A stretch of DNA of 60,006 nucleotides from an uncultured Gammaproteobacteria bacterium (GTDB lineage Bacteria > Pseudomonadota > Gammaproteobacteria > Pseudomonadales > Azotimanducaceae). Each line of letters begins with the position of its first letter. The stretch's first letter is position 1. The translations under genes were made by a program, and so were the position numbers. Of the stretch, positions 1 through 8,194 are shown one piece after another. The stretch lies in assembly GCA_913050215.1 (NCBI GenBank), contig CAJXBG010000011.1:1-60006 (forward strand), read 5' to 3'. The notes beneath the pieces were generated by a model. The model saw only the letters and a program-made list of their open reading frames with translations. It was not told where the DNA came from and did not search any database.

Positions 1-115
1 GGCATCACGGACGTTAGGACCCGCCGCGCCCAAGGTTTTATTCCGTCTGAAAAATGAACGGAATTATGAGATGCTTTTCAAGCAATGAACTGCTCCTAAG
101 CAGCTCTCTCATCTG
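1..115. other. window edge, possible 3' end of an upstream gene
   Basis: Two + frames are open from the edge: one stops at 55-57, the other at 86-88. Either could be the tail of a gene that begins outside the window, but neither tail is recognisable. A short stem (CTGCT/AGCAG) lies near position 90 without a T-run, so it is not a convincing terminator. Confidence 0.2.
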
Positions 116-1264
116 ATGGTACTGGCACCCATGGCAATCAAAGCTAAAACAGGCTTTTCGTTGAAAGATCAGTTATTTAATTCCGGGTCTGTAGGCGTTC
201 TTTCTGATGCGCTCGCAAAATCCATTAACGTTCGCCAGGGTAAATTTAATCAGAAACAGTTTGAAAAGGCGGTTCTCGACAAGTTTCCGGCACTTGAACT
301 CAAACAACGTATCGACTGGATGGTCACCGTACTTGCACGTTATCTGCCTGAGAACTTTGATCAGGCACTCGAACTACTTGAAGACCTGCTACCTCCACCT
401 CTCGACCCGGAAAAGACCGACAACGACTTTGGTCAATTTATCTGGACCGTACCGGGGGAATACGTTGCTAGGTTCGGCTGCACCGAATCGAACCTAAACA
501 AGTCCCTGACCTTTCTTGGAGAGAGCACCAAACGATTCACAGCTGAAAACCCAATCCGGCCTTTCCTGCGTCAATATCCAACGGAAAGCATGTCCTTCAT
601 TAGAGCCTGTGCGCTAGATGAGAACTACCATGTCCGCAGACTCGCTTCAGAGGGTATTAGGCCGTTTTTGCCCTGGGCAGCACGGGCGAACGTAAATCAC
701 GACGAAATATTTGAAGTGCTGGAATTACTCAAAAACGACAACACGCGATATGTCATACGCTCTGTTGCCAATACGCTGAATGATCTATCAAAAATTGAAC
801 CCGATCAGGTGATTGCTACGCTGACCAAATGGCAAAAGAAGCCCTCTTCAGATACGCAATGGTTAACACGACATGCACTGCGAACTTTAGTGAAACAAGA
901 TCACCCTGGTGCACTTGCCCTGTTAGGTTATCCCATCAAACCTGAATTCAAAGTGTCTGCTATCTCTATCCCAGATTCGGTGCAGGTGGGGGAAAACCTG
1001 GTTTACACCTGCAAGATCAAATCGCAGGTAAACCAAAACCTTAAAATCGCGCTTCGGATTCACTACCTTAAAGCGAATGCACGTCATTCGCCCCGAGTTT
1101 TTGCCGTAAAAGACGTTAAAACTCGATCAGGAGACGTGCTTCAGGTTAGTAAAAAAATTTCGTTTCGGCCGATTACGACCCGCGCAATGTATCGCGGAGA
1201 ACACCATGTCGAGATTGTCGTGAACGGCGTTGCCCGGGGTAAAAGGTCTTTCTTGCTGCAATAA
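116..1264 (+). CDS. AlkC-like DNA alkylation repair glycosylase with Ig-like tail
   Basis: 382 aa. Residues about 45-270 are helical HEAT-like repeats. The stretch around 172-187 (HVRRLASEG followed by RPFLPWA) matches the hallmark of the AlkC/AlkD DNA glycosylase superfamily, more specifically AlkC. Residues about 280-382 form a beta-rich segment that looks like the immunoglobulin-like C-terminal domain known in some AlkC proteins. AlkC enzymes excise cationic N-alkylated bases such as 3-methyladenine and 3-methylcytosine; that role is inferred here. The gene stands alone with no ada or alkB nearby. ATG at 116 gives the longest form; ATG at 131 is an alternative, and neither has a clear Shine-Dalgarno. 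Confidence 0.8.
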   Translation: MVLAPMAIKAKTGFSLKDQLFNSGSVGVLSDALAKSINVRQGKFNQKQFEKAVLDKFPALELKQRIDWMVTVLARYLPENFDQALELLEDLLPPPLDPEKTDNDFGQFIWTVPGEYVARFGCTESNLNKSLTFLGESTKRFTAENPIRPFLRQYPTESMSFIRACALDENYHVRRLASEGIRPFLPWAARANVNHDEIFEVLELLKNDNTRYVIRSVANTLNDLSKIEPDQVIATLTKWQKKPSSDTQWLTRHALRTLVKQDHPGALALLGYPIKPEFKVSAISIPDSVQVGENLVYTCKIKSQVNQNLKIALRIHYLKANARHSPRVFAVKDVKTRSGDVLQVSKKISFRPITTRAMYRGEHHVEIVVNGVARGKRSFLLQ

Positions 1265-1349
1265 CAATCAAAGCATCTCACCAAGCGGTCGCTATCATCG
1301 GTATGTTGAGACAAATCAGGGTGCTTGACCGGAGTCCGGTTCGCGCAGG

Positions 1350-1514
1350 TCAGCCTTGTTGATCGTTTTCATGGTCAACGTACTCTTTGCCTTGCATCAG
1401 CACCTGCGCGATCACCATTCTGGTTTTTAATCCAAAGTCTACGGCTAAACCCAGACACTCTCGGAAAGTCCAAACCTCCTGCTCGTCTATTCTCTTTTCC
1501 AGTTCTTCGTACAT
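1350..1514 (-). CDS. possible small HTH-like protein
   Basis: A 54-aa reading frame in the 416-bp gap between the AlkC-like and Nudix genes, divergent from the latter. It starts at the ATG complementary to 1512-1514; the same frame stays open upstream to 1694. It is acidic and helical with a central WTFRECLGLAVDFGLKTR and MVIAQV pattern, reminiscent of small helix-turn-helix proteins that read 'K.R.VIAKV..LG' in phages and plasmids. That resemblance is by eye only. There is no good ribosome-binding site, so it could be a chance frame. Confidence 0.35.
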   Translation of the reverse strand: MYEELEKRIDEQEVWTFRECLGLAVDFGLKTRMVIAQVLMQGKEYVDHENDQQG

Positions 1515-1643
1515 AACAACAATACTCGATGAGATCGCTCGTAGATGCAACCTGCAGGTATTCGCAGCAAGTGTGAGATTGAGACATCTGATCCGGAATT
1601 GAACTGGTCGTGCGGAGGATTTATAGTGCTTTTCAACTTTATA

Positions 1644-1657
1644 GCGAGCGCTCTCGC
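1644..1657. repeat. short inverted repeat upstream of Nudix gene
   Basis: GCGAG-CGCT-CTCGC forms a 5-bp stem with a 4-nt loop, 23 bp before the Nudix start codon and between two potentially divergent genes. It could be an operator or a leader hairpin, or mere chance. Confidence 0.25.
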
Positions 1658-1680
1658 ACACAACGCGTCTAGGAAAAAAC

Positions 1681-2289
1681 ATGTCATCACTCAACTTCTG
1701 CCCAAAATGCGGCGACCCTATTTCTACTCGGCATGATGGCGAGCGTGAACGCCAGGCATGTGTCGCCGTCGGTTGTGGATTTATTCACTTCGGAGAGTTC
1801 TCAATCGGCTGCGCCGGTGTTGTCACCCGTGAAATTGATGGTGTCACCAAAGCACTGCTAGTTCAGCGGGGGCACAATCCGTTCGCCGGCATGTGGCAAA
1901 TCCCAGGCGGCTATGCCGAGCACGATGAGCTGCTATCGACCGCCGTCGAGCGAGAGGTACACGAAGAGTCAAAAGTTATCGCCAGCGTGCACGATGTGCT
2001 CGCCTTTCGTCATTCACTGGGAGGCAGCCGAGGCGGCCCGGCAACCAATATCTACGTTATTTTTCGCCTGAACTACGAGTCTGGTGAACCGGCCTTTGAC
2101 GGCGACGAAATCAGCAACGCAGGTTTCTACTCTCTGGCAGAAATGGAACACATTGAAGGCGTTCAAGGACTTTCAAAATGGGGCATTCAGCAAGCCCTAC
2201 AGAATGAGCCAGGTACAGGACTCTCAATCGGTGCTATTGATGAGCGTAGCAAAGCGGGTGACTGGCAGTTATTTGGCCTGTCATTTTGA
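1681..2289 (+). CDS. Nudix hydrolase with N-terminal zinc ribbon
   Basis: 202 aa. An N-terminal zinc-ribbon-like segment carries Cys7, Cys10, Cys27 and Cys32. The Nudix box starts at Gly77: G-x5-E83-x7-R91-E92-V-H-E95-E96, complete in its metal-binding glutamates. Zinc-ribbon Nudix enzymes hydrolyse nucleoside diphosphates linked to another group (NADH, ADP-ribose and similar); the substrate here cannot be read. The gene converges on the minus-strand dehydrogenase-like gene and their 3' ends overlap by 9 bp. The start ATG follows an AGGAAAAAAC stretch that serves as ribosome-binding site. Confidence 0.88.
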   Translation: MSSLNFCPKCGDPISTRHDGERERQACVAVGCGFIHFGEFSIGCAGVVTREIDGVTKALLVQRGHNPFAGMWQIPGGYAEHDELLSTAVEREVHEESKVIASVHDVLAFRHSLGGSRGGPATNIYVIFRLNYESGEPAFDGDEISNAGFYSLAEMEHIEGVQGLSKWGIQQALQNEPGTGLSIGAIDERSKAGDWQLFGLSF

Positions 2290-3111
2290 TTGCAGCGCCT
2301 GCAACAGATCGTCAAATGCAGGTTTCGACTGCCAATCCTTGAACTCGGACAAACGATAAAAGACATCGGCAGCCGCTTCGTGAAACCCGCCGGGTAATCC
2401 AGCGCTGTCAAAGGTGGCCGCTATCTGTTCCATTTCACCCGCAAAACGCCAGGCTTTGGAGGAATTTGTGGTGACTTGCTGCTTGGTTTTACTGGTAAAG
2501 GCTTCTCCCCACTGCTCAGCCAGTGCATCACCCACACCCTCTTTATCTGCGACAGCAAGTACTGCAGCTAATAGTGCCGTCGATCCTTTGGTAAAAGCAG
2601 CAAAGCACATCTTGAGGGCAGAGGCAGCGCCAATCTCACTGCCCGCAACACCTGTGTGTAAGGAGGAATGCTCGAATAACGCTGTCACCTCGCTGATGTC
2701 GGGACCTGAGAGCCACAATTTGGTACCGGCTGCAGCCTGCCACGCCGGACCACCGATAATACCTCCATCAACAAGCCTCGCCCCTTTGTTACTCGCAATT
2801 TCCGCGATCGCTCTGGTTTGTTCCGGGGCAATGGCATTACAGTCGACATAGGTGCCTTTAAAACCCAGAGAAAACACCTCATTGGCCAATGCCAAAGCAC
2901 TAGCGGGAGGACAAACACTTAATATAAGCTCACTTGCATCAACCAGATCGGCAAACGAACCGGCATTAGTTAACCCCGCTTTTTCGGCACGAATACGCGT
3001 TGCGTCACTTCTACCCTCCGACGTCCATAACACGTCTTCTACGTTAGTTAACGCCGCGGCGCCAATGGAAGCGCCCATCGCGCCCGGGTTAAGCAAACCT
3101 ACAATGGTCAT
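2281..3111 (-). CDS. NAD(P)-dependent beta-hydroxyacid-dehydrogenase-like protein
   Basis: 276 aa. The N-terminus has the Rossmann signature VGLLNPGAMGASIG (residues 4-17), typical of the 6-phosphogluconate/3-hydroxyisobutyrate dehydrogenase superfamily. The middle segment has the family's DGGIIGGPAW stretch. The C-terminal third, with GSTALLAAVLAVADKEGV, resembles the DUF1932 helical domain that replaces the usual dimerisation domain in one subgroup. It probably oxidises a short hydroxyacid or reduces the ketone; the substrate is unknown. It is not in an operon. Confidence 0.8.
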   Translation of the reverse strand: MTIVGLLNPGAMGASIGAAALTNVEDVLWTSEGRSDATRIRAEKAGLTNAGSFADLVDASELILSVCPPASALALANEVFSLGFKGTYVDCNAIAPEQTRAIAEIASNKGARLVDGGIIGGPAWQAAAGTKLWLSGPDISEVTALFEHSSLHTGVAGSEIGAASALKMCFAAFTKGSTALLAAVLAVADKEGVGDALAEQWGEAFTSKTKQQVTTNSSKAWRFAGEMEQIAATFDSAGLPGGFHEAAADVFYRLSEFKDWQSKPAFDDLLQALQSK

Positions 3112-3321
3112 CGTTCTTTTCCTTTTAAGTGGATCCGGTAGTTATCTCTCGGCCTACAACTGAACCATAGCAAATAATCTAGCCTCTCAAACAGCCACCG
3201 AGCTGACGAAAGAATTCGCCTGAAAACCATTTTATGTCATGCTTCAGGTATTCTTTGTTACTCACGACAATCAAAGAACATTGGCCAACGTACAGGATAA
3301 AGCTACACATGACATCCCCAC

Positions 3322-3336
3322 CCCGACCATGTCGGG
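3322..3336. repeat. GC-rich perfect hairpin
   Basis: CCCGAC-CAT-GTCGGG is a perfect 6-bp stem with a 3-nt loop. It lies 5 nt before a second, A/T-rich hairpin. Together they could be the 3' part of a small RNA on the + strand. Confidence 0.45.
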
Positions 3337-3341
3337 AGATA

Positions 3342-3361
3342 AAAAAAGCAAAGGCTTTTTT
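3342..3361 (+). terminator. possible intrinsic terminator (A/T-rich hairpin)
   Basis: AAAAAAGC-AAAG-GCTTTTTT is a perfect 8-bp inverted repeat with a 4-nt loop and a T-run built into its 3' arm. The stem has only two G-C pairs, so it is weak by itself, but it directly follows the GC-rich hairpin at 3322-3336. Being symmetric, it could act on either strand. No annotated gene reads into it from the + side. Confidence 0.35.
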
Positions 3362-3626
3362 ACATGCAACAAAACACTGTAGAACAGTTAGCACATTTCC
3401 CCCCAGTACTTTTGGACTTATCAAGTTTCGTCAGCCTATGGCTGAAAAGACCGTCGGATTATTGTTCATTACTCGCCGACGCTTGTCCTATGCCAACGAC
3501 GCCGAAGACCCAGAGACGCTTACTGCAGTTATTTAATGGGATTTTTCAACTATTGTTCTGCTGTCGAGCAGCATCGGTGGAATTATCCACAACGCAATTT
3601 AGGCTAACAAACCCAGAGGATCGTTT

Positions 3627-4904
3627 ATGAACATTTTAGGGTATCTCGGCAGTATGTTTATTTGCGGACTGCTAATGACCAGCTTATCTTCGCCAACACG
3701 TGCGCAACAGGTATTTGAAGGCACGCACCCTGTTCCACCGCTCTACCCAGGTCAAACAAGAGCACCGCTTGCACTCAAAAGCCCAAGGTTTGATGTCACC
3801 GAATTCGTCACAACTTTGCATCGGCCGTGGGCACTGGCGCACATGCCAAATGGCAATATGATTGTGACCGAAGTGCCGGGCCGAATCAGAATTATCACGA
3901 CAAAAGGCCTCATCTCCGAACCAGTGAAAGGCGTGCCCGCGGTTCGAGCATGGGGTTCTCGTGGCCTCAATGACATTATTCTCGACCCGAATTTCGAAAC
4001 AAATCGGAAAATCTATTTTGCCTACCTTGCCCCGCCGCCAAACATGGAAAGCAACAACTCCGATAAGCGCTACCAACAGTTCGCAAAGGAGCGGCTTGAA
4101 TGGAACAAACTCTCACGGGAAGAGAAAGGCAAAAAACCCTGGGGATATTGGCGAGTCGCAAGCGCCACCCTCGCAAAAAATGAACGCAGCATCTCTAATG
4201 TAAAAACAATTGTTGAAACAACACCTAGTAGAATGGCATTTGATGATGATGGAAAATTACTGATCACAACACAGCGAAAGAGCCCAATGGGGAAGCCCGA
4301 TCTCAAAGCGACCTACGGCATGATATTGCGTCTTAACACCGACGGGTCAATACCAGATGACAACCCATTCATTGGCAACGACGAGATTAATGATATGGCC
4401 TACGTTGTGGGCTTACGCAATTCAAACAGTCTAGAATTGAACCCTGAAACCGGCGACTTTTGGGTTGCTGACCAAGGTGGGACAGCGGGTGATGAGATAA
4501 ATGTTATTGCGCCTGGCAATGATTACGGCTGGCCTTCTGTATCTTATGGCCGCATGGGAGGCACCAAACCCGTTGGTCTTGGCATGGCGACAAAACAAGG
4601 CACTGAACAGCCAATCTACTATTGGAGTCCGGTTTCGATGGCGCCGTCAGATATGATGTTCTATACCGGTGACACGTTTCCCAAATGGAAAGGTAGTCTA
4701 TTCCTGACGGGTTTGTCATCGATGCATCTCGCCAGACTTGAGCTTGAAGGTGACCACATCACAGGCGAAGAGCGACTACTAGATGAACCAGGGCATAGGC
4801 TTCGCCATGTCAGCCAGGATCAGAACGGGGTCATCTATGTCATAGAAGATATGCCAAGAACTAGAATTCTCCGAATCACCGCACCAGTAGTCGAAAACGA
4901 GTAA
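3627..4904 (+). CDS. PQQ-type sugar dehydrogenase (GSDH/YliI family), exported
   Basis: 425 aa. The N-terminus is a Sec signal peptide ending near SSPTRAQQ (about residue 28). The body reads as a six-bladed beta-propeller of the soluble glucose/sorbosone dehydrogenase family: the RPWALAHMPNGNMIVTE opening blade, RIRII, then 'VVGLRNSNSLELNPETGDF' and 'NDYGWPSVSYG', typical of YliI/Asd enzymes that oxidise aldose sugars in the periplasm with PQQ. A charged insertion of about 60 residues follows YFAYLAPPP. No PQQ biosynthesis gene is present in the window, so the cofactor must come from elsewhere. A good ribosome-binding site (GAGGATC) supports the start. Confidence 0.85.
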   Translation: MNILGYLGSMFICGLLMTSLSSPTRAQQVFEGTHPVPPLYPGQTRAPLALKSPRFDVTEFVTTLHRPWALAHMPNGNMIVTEVPGRIRIITTKGLISEPVKGVPAVRAWGSRGLNDIILDPNFETNRKIYFAYLAPPPNMESNNSDKRYQQFAKERLEWNKLSREEKGKKPWGYWRVASATLAKNERSISNVKTIVETTPSRMAFDDDGKLLITTQRKSPMGKPDLKATYGMILRLNTDGSIPDDNPFIGNDEINDMAYVVGLRNSNSLELNPETGDFWVADQGGTAGDEINVIAPGNDYGWPSVSYGRMGGTKPVGLGMATKQGTEQPIYYWSPVSMAPSDMMFYTGDTFPKWKGSLFLTGLSSMHLARLELEGDHITGEERLLDEPGHRLRHVSQDQNGVIYVIEDMPRTRILRITAPVVENE

Positions 4905-4943
4905 GACACATTATCAACGTCATCAACACCAAGAGCTAACGAT

Positions 4944-5708
4944 ATGAACGCATACGAGCAGAGTCAATCATTCGCAGAGATCAATAACATTTCACTGCAC
5001 TACTCACTGGAAGGTGATGAAACAAAACCGCTGCTGACACTCATTAATATGGCGAGCCACAACCTGACATGCTGGGAGGTTGTACTCGACGGACTCCTTG
5101 AACACTTTAGAGTATTACGATTCGATATTCGTGGAACGGGCAGAAGCGGCTGGGGCGCTGACACCGACTTTACTTTTTCACAGTATGCTGACGACCTCGC
5201 AGGGCTTATGGATGCGCTCTCACTTCCGCCCGCGTTTGTTCTAGGGGTTGCTTATGGTGCCCGCACCGCCGCGCGGTTTGCGTTGCAACATCCTGAAAAG
5301 CTAACGGGTCTGGGATTATTTGATGTATCACTTACGCCACCCGTGGAACAAACCGGTCAGAGAGAACTGGGCGCCCAGGCAAGGGCAATGCTGGCGAAAG
5401 CAGGAGAACCCGCTGTCGAGCTGCAGAAATATTGGCGGTTCTATGAGAATCGTGACGCTGCCTTTAAGACACATACTGCCCACCAGGGTGAAGCTGACAT
5501 GTCTGAAAAACTCGGGGGCCTAGAGGTTCCGGTACTGGTGGTTTGCGGACGACAGGACATGAACCTTGCGGAAGCACAGCGTATTGCCGACAACATTCCG
5601 GGGGCGGACTTTCGGATAATGGAGATGACTGGTCACAGTTCACCATTTTACAGACCCGGCTTATTCGCCCGTATCGTTATAGAATTTAAAACCAGGCTCG
5701 TCGGCTAG
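4944..5708 (+). CDS. alpha/beta hydrolase-fold protein, nucleophile Ser replaced by Ala
   Basis: 254 aa, the size and shape of 3-oxoadipate enol-lactonase/haloperoxidase-type hydrolases. The fold landmarks are present: FDIRGTGRSGWG (about 60-71), the nucleophile elbow near 101-105, CGRQDMN (candidate acid) and MTGHSSPF (candidate His). The elbow reads G101-V-A103-Y-G105, where active hydrolases have G-x-S-x-G; the codon at 5250-5252 is GCT. Unless another residue serves, the protein should not form a serine acyl-enzyme. It sits 40 bp after the PQQ dehydrogenase and 56 bp before a CoA-transferase, so may be co-transcribed with them. Confidence 0.82.
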   Translation: MNAYEQSQSFAEINNISLHYSLEGDETKPLLTLINMASHNLTCWEVVLDGLLEHFRVLRFDIRGTGRSGWGADTDFTFSQYADDLAGLMDALSLPPAFVLGVAYGARTAARFALQHPEKLTGLGLFDVSLTPPVEQTGQRELGAQARAMLAKAGEPAVELQKYWRFYENRDAAFKTHTAHQGEADMSEKLGGLEVPVLVVCGRQDMNLAEAQRIADNIPGADFRIMEMTGHSSPFYRPGLFARIVIEFKTRLVG

Positions 5709-5764
5709 CTCACGCAATTAAATACGGCTATCAAATACAGCTATCAAGGACCCAAGAGGCAAGT

Positions 5765-7024
5765 ATGACAGGCGCATTAACAGGCATTCGAGTCATTGAG
5801 TTTGGCAGGTTTATTGCCGCGCCATATTGTTGTCAATTACTGGCTGACGCGGGCGCTGACGTCATCAAGGTAGAACCTCTGATCGGCGATGATGCTCGAC
5901 GTAACGGGGAGAAATACACAAGCAGCGAGGGTCAACAGTTTCTTAACAAGAACAGAAACAAACGATCTATTGCCTGCGACATATCCGACCCAACGGTTGT
6001 CTCTGCCCTTAAGAACCTTGTTAGTAAGTCCGACGTTGTTGTTGCAAATTTTCGTCCCGGACAAGCAGAGAAACTCGGATTCGACTACCGTACCTTGCAA
6101 AAAATCAACCCGAAGCTTATTTACGCTGAGAACACAGGTTTTGGCCCAAGAGGTCCGCTTGCAACAAACGCTGGTATGGATATGGCGCTACAAGGTTATT
6201 CAGGATTAGCACCGCTAACAACCCATGGCCCGATACCGCTCGTAGACCCGGTTATCGACTACAGCGCAGCGATGCTCATGGCATGGGGCATCTCTACTGC
6301 TTTGTTCCATCGCGAGAGAAAAGGCGAGGGGCAGAAGCTGGATGTCTCCCTTCTTCAGGCAGCCCTCGTATTACAGAACAACAATATAAACTCTGCCGCA
6401 GCATTCGATGAACACCGCGTAGAATTCGCAAACTATCTCAAAGATGCGTTTACACAAGGCGCAACATGGGAAGATGTATTGTCCAGACAGTCGCAATCAA
6501 AACTGCAAGGTGCTACCGCGGCATATTACGGTTTTTTTCGCACCGCTGACCAGGTGCTTTGTCTGGGCGCCGGAGGGTCAGTTGTCCAAAAGCGCTTATT
6601 GAAAGTACTGGGCCTAACCGACCCATTGCTAGAAACTGAAGGATTTCAACCCGATGACTTACGGCTTCACGTGAATGAACAACGAATACGGGTTGAACAA
6701 CGCCTCATGGAGCAATCCCTTGAGCATTGGATGCCGCTATTGCTTGCCGCTGACGTGCCAGCAAGCCGCGTCAACCTGAAAGCGCAATTGCTGGAGAATG
6801 AACAGGTGCTCGCGAACCATTACCTGAGCCAGATGACACATCCGGTGGTGGGTGACGTCACTGTTGTTTCACCGCCGGTACAGTTTTCAAAAACCACGTT
6901 AGAGATCCGCACACCAAGCCCCACTCTGGGTCAACATACAATCGAAGTTTTAAGAGAAGCGGGCATCCCCGATGGCACCATTGAATCGTTAGCCAGCGAA
7001 GGAAAAATTAAAAAGCCAGCGTAA
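5765..7024 (+). CDS. family III (CaiB/BaiF) CoA-transferase
   Basis: 419 aa, the normal family length. The opening LTGIRVIEFGRFIAAPYC and LADAGADVIKVE (to about 37) and the NKRSIACD stretch are family signatures. Asp165 in VIDYSAA lies where family III enzymes carry the Asp that forms the mixed anhydride/thioester intermediate, so this copy looks catalytically competent. The C-terminus carries the usual LGQHTIEVLREAG end. Donor and acceptor acids are unknown. AAGAGGCAAGT gives a strong ribosome-binding site. It lies in a run of same-strand genes with the hydrolase-like protein before and the methyltransferase after. Confidence 0.9.
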   Translation: MTGALTGIRVIEFGRFIAAPYCCQLLADAGADVIKVEPLIGDDARRNGEKYTSSEGQQFLNKNRNKRSIACDISDPTVVSALKNLVSKSDVVVANFRPGQAEKLGFDYRTLQKINPKLIYAENTGFGPRGPLATNAGMDMALQGYSGLAPLTTHGPIPLVDPVIDYSAAMLMAWGISTALFHRERKGEGQKLDVSLLQAALVLQNNNINSAAAFDEHRVEFANYLKDAFTQGATWEDVLSRQSQSKLQGATAAYYGFFRTADQVLCLGAGGSVVQKRLLKVLGLTDPLLETEGFQPDDLRLHVNEQRIRVEQRLMEQSLEHWMPLLLAADVPASRVNLKAQLLENEQVLANHYLSQMTHPVVGDVTVVSPPVQFSKTTLEIRTPSPTLGQHTIEVLREAGIPDGTIESLASEGKIKKPA

Positions 7025-7094
7025 ACTATCCGCGTCGCGTGTACTCTGGTACTTTGGCATCACGCTCCCACTAAAATCGAACAAGGATTCACAA

Positions 7095-8165
7095 ATGACG
7101 ACAGAAGTTGACGATCGAAAACTACGCAGTCTCTCCTTTAAGATTTGGAGCTATAAACAGGGAGAAATGGTCTCACTGATGATTCATCTTGGCGACAGAC
7201 TTGGAATCTATAAAGCGATGTCGGGAGAGGGACTATTAAGTGCTGAACAACTCGCAAAAAAAACCGGCTATAAAGAGCGATGGTTACTAGAGTGGCTCAG
7301 AGGTCAGGCGGCGGCAAAAATTCTGGACTACCACAAGCCTGATCTGTTCGAACTCACGCAGGAGGGCGCATTGCTGCTTGCGACCGAAGACACGGGTACC
7401 CACTTTGCCGCGGGCGCTTTTACTGGCGGCGTGCCACCGGAAACAATTGATAGCCTGGCAGAAGCTTTCACAACAGGCATTGGCCTTAGCTATGAGCAGC
7501 TTGGTTCTAATGCTGCGCACCGCACTGAACGGATGCTTGCACCTTGGGTAAGAGAAGCGCTGGTGCCACAGATCATTCCGGCACTCGAGGGCGTGAAAGA
7601 AAAACTCGAAAATGGCGCAGTGGTTGCCGATGTAGGCTGCGGCGGTGGACTGACCCTGACGACGATGGCGGCGACTTTTCCAAACGCCGAGTTTCACGGC
7701 TTCGACCCTAACTCTCACGCCATCGCTAATCTGAACGAAAGATGTAAGGAACTTGGTTTGACTAACGTCAAGGGTTTTGTTGCGGGCGGTGAGAGCTTAC
7801 CGGTCGCGCCGACCTACGACTTCATGCTCAGTTTTGATTGCATCCATGACATGACCCGGCCGATGGATGTCATTCGTGCCGTGCGCGGCAGCTTAAAACC
7901 CGAAGGTACCTGGTTGATTAAAGATATTCGGAGCCACGCGGACTTTGAAAAAAATATGGAAAACCCACTGCTTGCGATGTTCTACGGGTTTTCAATATCA
8001 GCCTGTATGTCATCCGCTCTTTCAGAACCTGGCGGCGCAGGTCTGGGCACACTGGGCTTCAATCCTCAAGTTGCGAGAGAGATGACTTCAGAGGCCGGCT
8101 TTACACGCTTCACCGAGCATGACTTTGGTGAAGCCGCCAACCTCTACTATGAGGTCCGCCCCTGA
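7095..8165 (+). CDS. class I SAM-dependent methyltransferase with N-terminal winged-helix
   Basis: 356 aa. Residues about 20-95 form the dimerisation/winged-helix domain seen in O-methyltransferase-like and Rv2258c-like proteins. SAM motif I is VADVGCGGG at 177-185, followed by FHGFDPN (motif II acid) and a DMTRPMDVIRAVRGSLKPEG stretch typical of motifs IV-V. The substrate is not evident. It is 70 bp after the CoA-transferase and follows AAGGATT as ribosome-binding site. Confidence 0.85.
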   Translation: MTTEVDDRKLRSLSFKIWSYKQGEMVSLMIHLGDRLGIYKAMSGEGLLSAEQLAKKTGYKERWLLEWLRGQAAAKILDYHKPDLFELTQEGALLLATEDTGTHFAAGAFTGGVPPETIDSLAEAFTTGIGLSYEQLGSNAAHRTERMLAPWVREALVPQIIPALEGVKEKLENGAVVADVGCGGGLTLTTMAATFPNAEFHGFDPNSHAIANLNERCKELGLTNVKGFVAGGESLPVAPTYDFMLSFDCIHDMTRPMDVIRAVRGSLKPEGTWLIKDIRSHADFEKNMENPLLAMFYGFSISACMSSALSEPGGAGLGTLGFNPQVAREMTSEAGFTRFTEHDFGEAANLYYEVRP

Positions 8166-8194
8166 TACTCAGCAGGCGCTGATTCGGATCAAGT

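Larger units (their letters stand above)
3112..3626. other. 515-bp intergenic region with two hairpins, no convincing gene
   Basis: This region separates the divergent dehydrogenase-like and PQQ dehydrogenase genes. Short frames here do not look like proteins. It holds two adjacent inverted repeats (annotated separately) and a ribosome-binding site (CAGAGGATC) just before the gene at 3627. No tRNA or known riboswitch shape was recognised. Confidence 0.5.

Noticed and set aside
2414-2851. A 145-codon + strand frame inside the dehydrogenase-like gene.
   Set aside because: It is antisense to a clear Rossmann-fold protein and has a low-complexity Ala/Ser composition typical of a shadow frame.
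3179-3424. An 81-codon minus-strand frame in the 515-bp intergenic region.
   Set aside because: Its composition is irregular, it lacks a ribosome-binding site and it covers both hairpins.
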